Below are positions 60,101-64,000 of a stretch of DNA of 64,000 nt, in pieces. The DNA is from JAVVHH01 sp965199585 (lineage in GTDB: Bacteria > Pseudomonadota > Alphaproteobacteria > Acetobacterales > Acetobacteraceae), in the NCBI GenBank assembly GCA_965199585.1, contig CBDASI010000002.1:2356001-2420000 (forward strand), in the 5' to 3' direction. The position numbers and the translations under genes are program-made. Numbering within the stretch: the first letter of the stretch is position 1; each line of letters begins with the position of its first letter. The notes beneath the pieces are model-generated. The model saw only the letters and a list, made by a program, of their open reading frames with translations, was not told where the DNA came from and made no database searches.

Positions 60101-60316
60101 TTAGTCGGCGTTGCCGGCGGTCACGGTATCCTTGCTGAAGTGGCCACACCAATCAGCGGCTGACACGACGGGCCACAGACCGTGCGTATCCGCGCTCGGC
60201 TGCGACACGGGCGGGTTGAATCGGCACAGGCCTTCGTCGGCCTGCGGCTTGGCGGTGTGGTCGTCGAAGAACTTGCACTTGGTGCAGGCAACGTCATGGC
60301 TCTGAGCGAAGGACAT
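60101..60316 (-). CDS. Small Cys-rich protein
   Basis: 71 residues: CTKCKFFDDH, GLCRFNPPVSQ and WPVVSAADWCGHF. Four Cys in a CxxC...C...C layout, with GLCRxNPP and WPxVxxxDWCG, make a recurrent alphaproteobacterial mini-protein family; metal or Fe-S binding is likely, function unknown. Confidence 0.8.
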   Translation of the reverse strand: MSFAQSHDVACTKCKFFDDHTAKPQADEGLCRFNPPVSQPSADTHGLWPVVSAADWCGHFSKDTVTAGNAD

Positions 60317-60744
60317 CGCTGTCTCCTAAAGTGGGACTGCCCAGATCGGGCGATGACCAAATATACATTGAAACGCTGCCATCGGGCAAGTGACTAAGAC
60401 AAAGACGATGTGCCGTGGATTGCGAGTCAGTTGCAATTATACTTAGTTGCGAACCGCTTTCAACGTCGTCGACAGCTATTACTCTGGCTATGTCTGGTTA
60501 TGATTTTAATACTGTTTCGAGCATTGCGATTTTACTGCGAGGCGCTGAAACGAACTGCGAGGCAGTTGCTTTCAGCGCAACCGATCGATCCATGCTGTTG
60601 CGAAGCGCGCGCGATCCATGCCGCTGAGAAGCCTGAGCAGACCGCCGACGCAGCATTCTCCGCCGCGCCAGCCGTAAAGCTCACGATTTATTGTTCCGTG
60701 CGACAGCCCACGCAGCGCTCTCGCCGCCGGATGTAGGGCATCAG
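60317..60744. other. Gap without a supported gene
   Basis: Short frames of 60-108 codons are present on both strands, but none has a convincing start with plausible protein composition. Composition is mixed, and the segment ends in the iteron-like patch. Confidence 0.5.
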
Positions 60745-60879
60745 AATATCGGCCCTCTCCCAAAAAACCAACCCATTGATTCTAAACCCAAGTGACGAAA
60801 GTCGCTAGCGGTATATCGACCCTCACACGGAGGGAATAACGGCCCTCAGCCTACAAAAACCACGCAATATCCGCCCTCA
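60745..60879 (+). repeat. Iteron-like array of four WATAWCSRCCCTC repeats
   Basis: AATATCGGCCCTC (60745), TATATCGACCCTCA (60812), AATAACGGCCCTCA (60835) and AATATCCGCCCTCA (60866), all in the same orientation with uneven spacing. They resemble plasmid-origin iterons. No rep gene is adjacent, so this may be an origin relic or a regulator site. Confidence 0.55.
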
Positions 60880-60949
60880 GACGTTCTTATTCCACAACAA
60901 ATCTGTTGCCTTTGTGCCACGCACGACCTGTAGTGGCTAAGCTTTGCCC

Positions 60950-62107
60950 CTATGACTGCAAGTCGGCGGTCTCCTCCGGCCAGCTTTCCGGGAGGTCAAA
61001 CACCTGGCCAAGTGTCGATCCAATCGTATCTTTCCGCACACCATCCTCAAATTGGATCAACCGTATCCCGAGATCGAGCGGAGGAAGCGGCTGCGCTGCC
61101 CAGGGATTAAGGATCAAACGCGGCACGCGCCTGGCGAAGTTCCAGGGGTCAACACCTTGCATTGAGATGACACCGCTGAGACCTGTTCGCTGCGGCTGGG
61201 TTCTTCCGTGCCAAAGCCCATCGCAGAGACGCCCGTGCTCCGTCGTGACCCGTCCATCACGGCCAAGGCGATTAACAGTCGCCGGTGTGCCGAACAGCGC
61301 ATCCACTGCAGCATCCTGATCGGCAAAGCGTTCGAGAGCGTTCACGGCTACTATATAAGGTTGGTCCAGGGCTCCGTAGCGGGTTGCCTTTCCCTTCAGT
61401 GCTCCTCTCACATCCTGATCCGGGGTGACAGACACGACCGAAAAATGCCTGATGCCGATGCTTCTGGCGGGTCGTTCTGGGCGTTGACGGAGCCAGGGAC
61501 GGATGACGATCTTGACGCTGTGCTCCTCGAACTCGAAGGCGGCCTCCTCGAACACATTTTCAGTCTGCGGCAATCCCGCGAGCCAAGTCGCAAGCTGACG
61601 CTTCAGTCGGCTCGTCGAAAGCGATGCGGTAGGTGCACCTTCAATCGATAGGTCGAGAAAATGGTGGAGCGAGTCTATCTCGTCGATGACCCGTAATGCA
61701 GGGTTCAATCGATTGTCCGCTGCTACGTCCTGAGCGGAGCGTCCGGTAGCTACCGCGCACTCTAGGTAGAACCGGCAACCTTCGCTGGTTTCCATCAGAA
61801 AGTCCGGCGACTTGCCCGTGTGGGAAAGTCTCGGTTCGACATCCAGCACCTTATGACCGCGTGTCATCATCAAGGCGCAGATCAAAAGCTCGAAGAATGC
61901 GCTCGTGTGCATATTGTTGTCTGACGACCTGAGTCTCGCAATCAGCGCATCACGATTTCACGCCGGATATAGGGCCAGCCATCTATCAGCGAGTGCCCGG
62001 ACAAAGTGGGCTTCAGGTCTGCCAGATCTGTTCAGGTAAGCAAAGCTGGTCTCACCGTGGTAGGGCAAGTCGACGTTGGAGCGCAGCAATTCGTCAAACA
62101 AAAGCAT
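60950..62107 (-). pseudogene. PD-(D/E)XK-like protein gene interrupted by an in-frame TGA
   Basis: From 62107 the frame reads MLLFDELLRSNVDLPYHGET, FAYLNRSGRPEAHFVRALAD and WLALYPA, then TGA (61958-61960), and continues without frame change as NRDALIARLRSSDN, FFELLICALMMTRGH, KSPDFLM and FYLECAVATG to 60950. Both parts read as one protein with the order FFELxx...PDFL...YLECA, a nuclease-like core in which the usual Lys is Cys-Ala. A single nonsense change would produce this; internal restart at 61912 is possible. Confidence 0.75.
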
Positions 62108-62210
62108 GCCAACATAGTAGATGCTCTTCACGGGGCACACATTAGGCCAGGAGTGTAAAGGATCATTGCTTTGGCAGATTGCACCATGAAAGCCTGGAAG
62201 GGGAGCGGAG

Positions 62211-62414
62211 CTATTGGCCTATTTCCAACCGTTTGAGCGTCTCGTACACCGAAAAGAGAATCCAAGGTTCATTTGTAATGGCTTCTAAAATAGGGACGGC
62301 TGGCTCCCGAATATAGACTTCGGCGGCTATAGAGTTTGCGTCACGCAGGATTGTGCGCTGGAGCGAGAGACTAACAGCACTCTCGACAATCGCGATCGCG
62401 TCTATCCAGCCCAT
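62211..62414 (-). CDS. Small hypothetical protein
   Basis: 67 residues: AIAIVESAVSLSLQRTILRD, EVYIREPAVPILEAITNEPW and FSVYETLKRLEIGQ. Plausible alpha/beta composition, no family recognised. It sits between the broken gene and the IS66 element. Confidence 0.4.
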   Translation of the reverse strand: MGWIDAIAIVESAVSLSLQRTILRDANSIAAEVYIREPAVPILEAITNEPWILFSVYETLKRLEIGQ

Positions 62415-62469
62415 GGCCTAGACAGAGGCCTCCGTGCTGTGACGTATTATGCGAAATCGCACCAACCAC

Positions 62470-63965
62470 GTAATTGCTCACCTGGGTAACCGCTGGCGGT
62501 TTCGGGCCCGACCGTCGGTCTGATGACGAAGGTGGTTGACGCGATCACGGGAGATTCGATTCAACACCGGGGTGACCCGCGAGATCGACCTCACCAAGCT
62601 GACGGTTGCGGAGAAGGACGCGCTGATCCTGTCTCTGTTGCCGCTTGTCGGCCAGCTGGAAGCGGCGCTGGCGCGGATCGCCGAATTGGAAGCCCGGCTG
62701 GCGCGGCTGGAGAAGCCGCCCAAGACGCCGGACAACTCCTCGCTGCCGCCGTCCAAGGGCCAGAAGTCCAGCGGTCAGCCGACCGGCACGAAACCGCCGC
62801 GCAAGAGCCGCCCCGGTTTCGGCCGCGCGCTCGATCCCAATCCCGACCGCATCGTCGATAGCCGGCTTGATGCCTGCCCGCATTGCGCCGCCGCCTGGAC
62901 GGCTGACCCTCAAACGCCGCAACAGGTCTATGACCGCATCGAACTGCCGCCGGTCAGGCCAGACGTAACCCGTGTGCGCCTGTTCGGCGGTCGCTGCGCC
63001 TGTTGTGGCGAGCGCGCCGTGGCCGGCGCGCCGAAAGGTCTCGAGCCGGGCTCGCCGTTCGGCAAATCCATTGAGGCCATCGCGGTCTACCTCCATTACG
63101 CCCAGGCAATTGGCCTCCAACGGCTGCGCTGCCTGTTCGCCGAGATGTTTGGCCTGTCGATTAGCGAAGGCGCGCTGTGCAACATCCTCGCGCGCGCGCA
63201 AGCCCCGCTGGAAGCGGCCGCCTTGGCCGTTGCGGCGGCGGTCACCGCGTCCGACGTGGTCGCGTCCGACGAGACTTCGGTGCGAGTGATGAAGAAGACG
63301 CAGTGGGAATGGGTCTTCGTGACCGCCCTGCACGTGCTGCACATCATCCGCCCCAGCCGGGGCGCCGGTGTGGTCCGCGCGCTGTTCGGCGACCATCGCC
63401 CGCGCGTTTGGATCTCCGACAGCTTCGGCGCCCAGCGCGGCCATTCCGAGTTCTGGCAAATGTGTCTCGCCCATCTGTTGCGCGACACGCAATTCGCCAT
63501 TGATTGCGGCGACGACGGGTTCTCGCCAGCATTCAAGCGCCTGCTGTTGCGCGCGATCGCCATCGGGCGGCGACGCGAAACGCTGCGCGACACCACGCTC
63601 GCGCAATACCAAGCCGATCTGGAACGAAGGTTGACGCGTGTGATGGCGCTGCCGCGACGTGGCGACGCCGCCGAGAAATTACGCCGCCGCATCGCCCGCG
63701 ACCGCGCGCACCTATTCCTATTCGTGACCGATCGCGCTGTGTCGGCCACCAATAACGCCTGCGAGCGTGCGCTGCGGCCAAGCGTGATTTTCCGCAAGGT
63801 GACCAACGGCTTCCGCTCCGAATGGGGCGCGCAAACCTACGCCGCCTTCCGCTCCGTGGTCAGCACCGCCAAGGCTAACGGCCGTTCCGTCCTCGGCGAA
63901 CTCCGCGCCGTGCTCGCAACGGCCTCAACACGTCAGATCGCCGCATCACCGGGGTGAGCAATTAC
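62470..63965 (+). mobile_element. IS66-family insertion sequence, complete, single ORF
   Basis: Terminal inverted repeats GTAATTGCTCACCTGGGTAA (62470-62489) and the complement of 63946-63965 match at 17 of 20 positions and start with GTAA, as usual for IS66. The ~1.5-kb element carries only the transposase. The 8 bp on each side (CCAACCAC and CGCTCAGG) do not match, so no target duplication is visible. Confidence 0.85.
62536..63957 (+). CDS. IS66-family transposase (TnpC type)
   Basis: 473 residues. N-terminal leucine-zipper-like helix (LEAALARIAELEARLARLEK) and KTPDNSSLPPSKGQK, a zinc-binding region (CPHCAA, GRCACCGERA), then the DDE domain: ASDETSVRV, VWISDSFGAQRG and TNNACERALRPSVIFRK, with D, D and E in order. 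No TnpA/TnpB ORFs are present, so it belongs to the single-ORF subgroup. The stop lies inside the right terminal repeat. Confidence 0.95.
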   Translation: MTRSREIRFNTGVTREIDLTKLTVAEKDALILSLLPLVGQLEAALARIAELEARLARLEKPPKTPDNSSLPPSKGQKSSGQPTGTKPPRKSRPGFGRALDPNPDRIVDSRLDACPHCAAAWTADPQTPQQVYDRIELPPVRPDVTRVRLFGGRCACCGERAVAGAPKGLEPGSPFGKSIEAIAVYLHYAQAIGLQRLRCLFAEMFGLSISEGALCNILARAQAPLEAAALAVAAAVTASDVVASDETSVRVMKKTQWEWVFVTALHVLHIIRPSRGAGVVRALFGDHRPRVWISDSFGAQRGHSEFWQMCLAHLLRDTQFAIDCGDDGFSPAFKRLLLRAIAIGRRRETLRDTTLAQYQADLERRLTRVMALPRRGDAAEKLRRRIARDRAHLFLFVTDRAVSATNNACERALRPSVIFRKVTNGFRSEWGAQTYAAFRSVVSTAKANGRSVLGELRAVLATASTRQIAASPG

Positions 63966-64000
63966 CGCTCAGGATCAAACGCACAAATCTTCTGCCCAGC

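Noticed and set aside
61958..61960. TGA as a selenocysteine codon
   Set aside because: The family has no Cys/Sec at this point and no SECIS-like hairpin is evident just after it.

Overview
The window looks like chromosome of a high-GC alphaproteobacterium. I would guess the Rhodospirillales/Acetobacteraceae neighbourhood from gene content, codon bias and dense overlapping operons; this is inference from style, not a phylogenetic result.

Two core blocks are each interrupted by a mobile element. Left core (1-14757): the end of a guanine deaminase, xanthine dehydrogenase xdhAB, a complete BMP-type ABC importer for purines/nucleosides, a formate/nitrite-family channel followed by a fused PP2C phosphatase/protein kinase, cyanase, an RRM protein and a ModA-like binding protein. 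Middle core (29568-39055): an NHEJ Ku protein, a thiamine-diphosphate enzyme, a stand-alone Lrp/AsnC ligand domain, a gamma-glutamyltransferase/amidase/PhzF operon, csaA, a xanthine/guanine phosphoribosyltransferase and tRNA-Arg(ACG). Purine handling recurs: guanine to xanthine to urate, nucleoside import, NupC and Gpt.

Element 1 (14748-29577, 14.8 kb) sits inside a NupC-type nucleoside transporter gene. The C-terminal part is at 14500-14757 and the N-terminal part at 29568-30552, joined by a shared 10-bp core. A large serine recombinase begins 41 bp from the left core. Cargo includes an AlpA-like HTH protein, an HNH nuclease, a candidate HUH replication initiator, a secreted SUMF1-domain protein, a frameshifted TIGR02391-like gene, a second serine recombinase, a beta-class DNA methyltransferase, and five copies of a dispersed ~57-bp repeat arranged around small ORFs like a cassette array.

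Element 2 (39008-59683, 20.7 kb) is integrated in tRNA-Arg with 48-bp direct repeats. It carries a tyrosine integrase, an XRE regulator, an AlpA-like protein, a Toprim primase and SF3 helicase, a Nu1-like small terminase and a 1855-aa tape-measure protein, but no capsid, portal, large terminase or other tail gene that I recognise. That layout resembles a phage satellite (PICI-like) or a strongly reduced prophage. Its left edge carries an unrecognised two-gene unit, a soluble protein plus a 4-TM protein, laid out like RexAB.

Right flank (59684-64000): an orphan Flp pilin with a strong terminator, a small Cys-rich protein, an iteron-like repeat patch, a PD-(D/E)XK-like gene broken by an in-frame stop, and a complete single-ORF IS66-family insertion.
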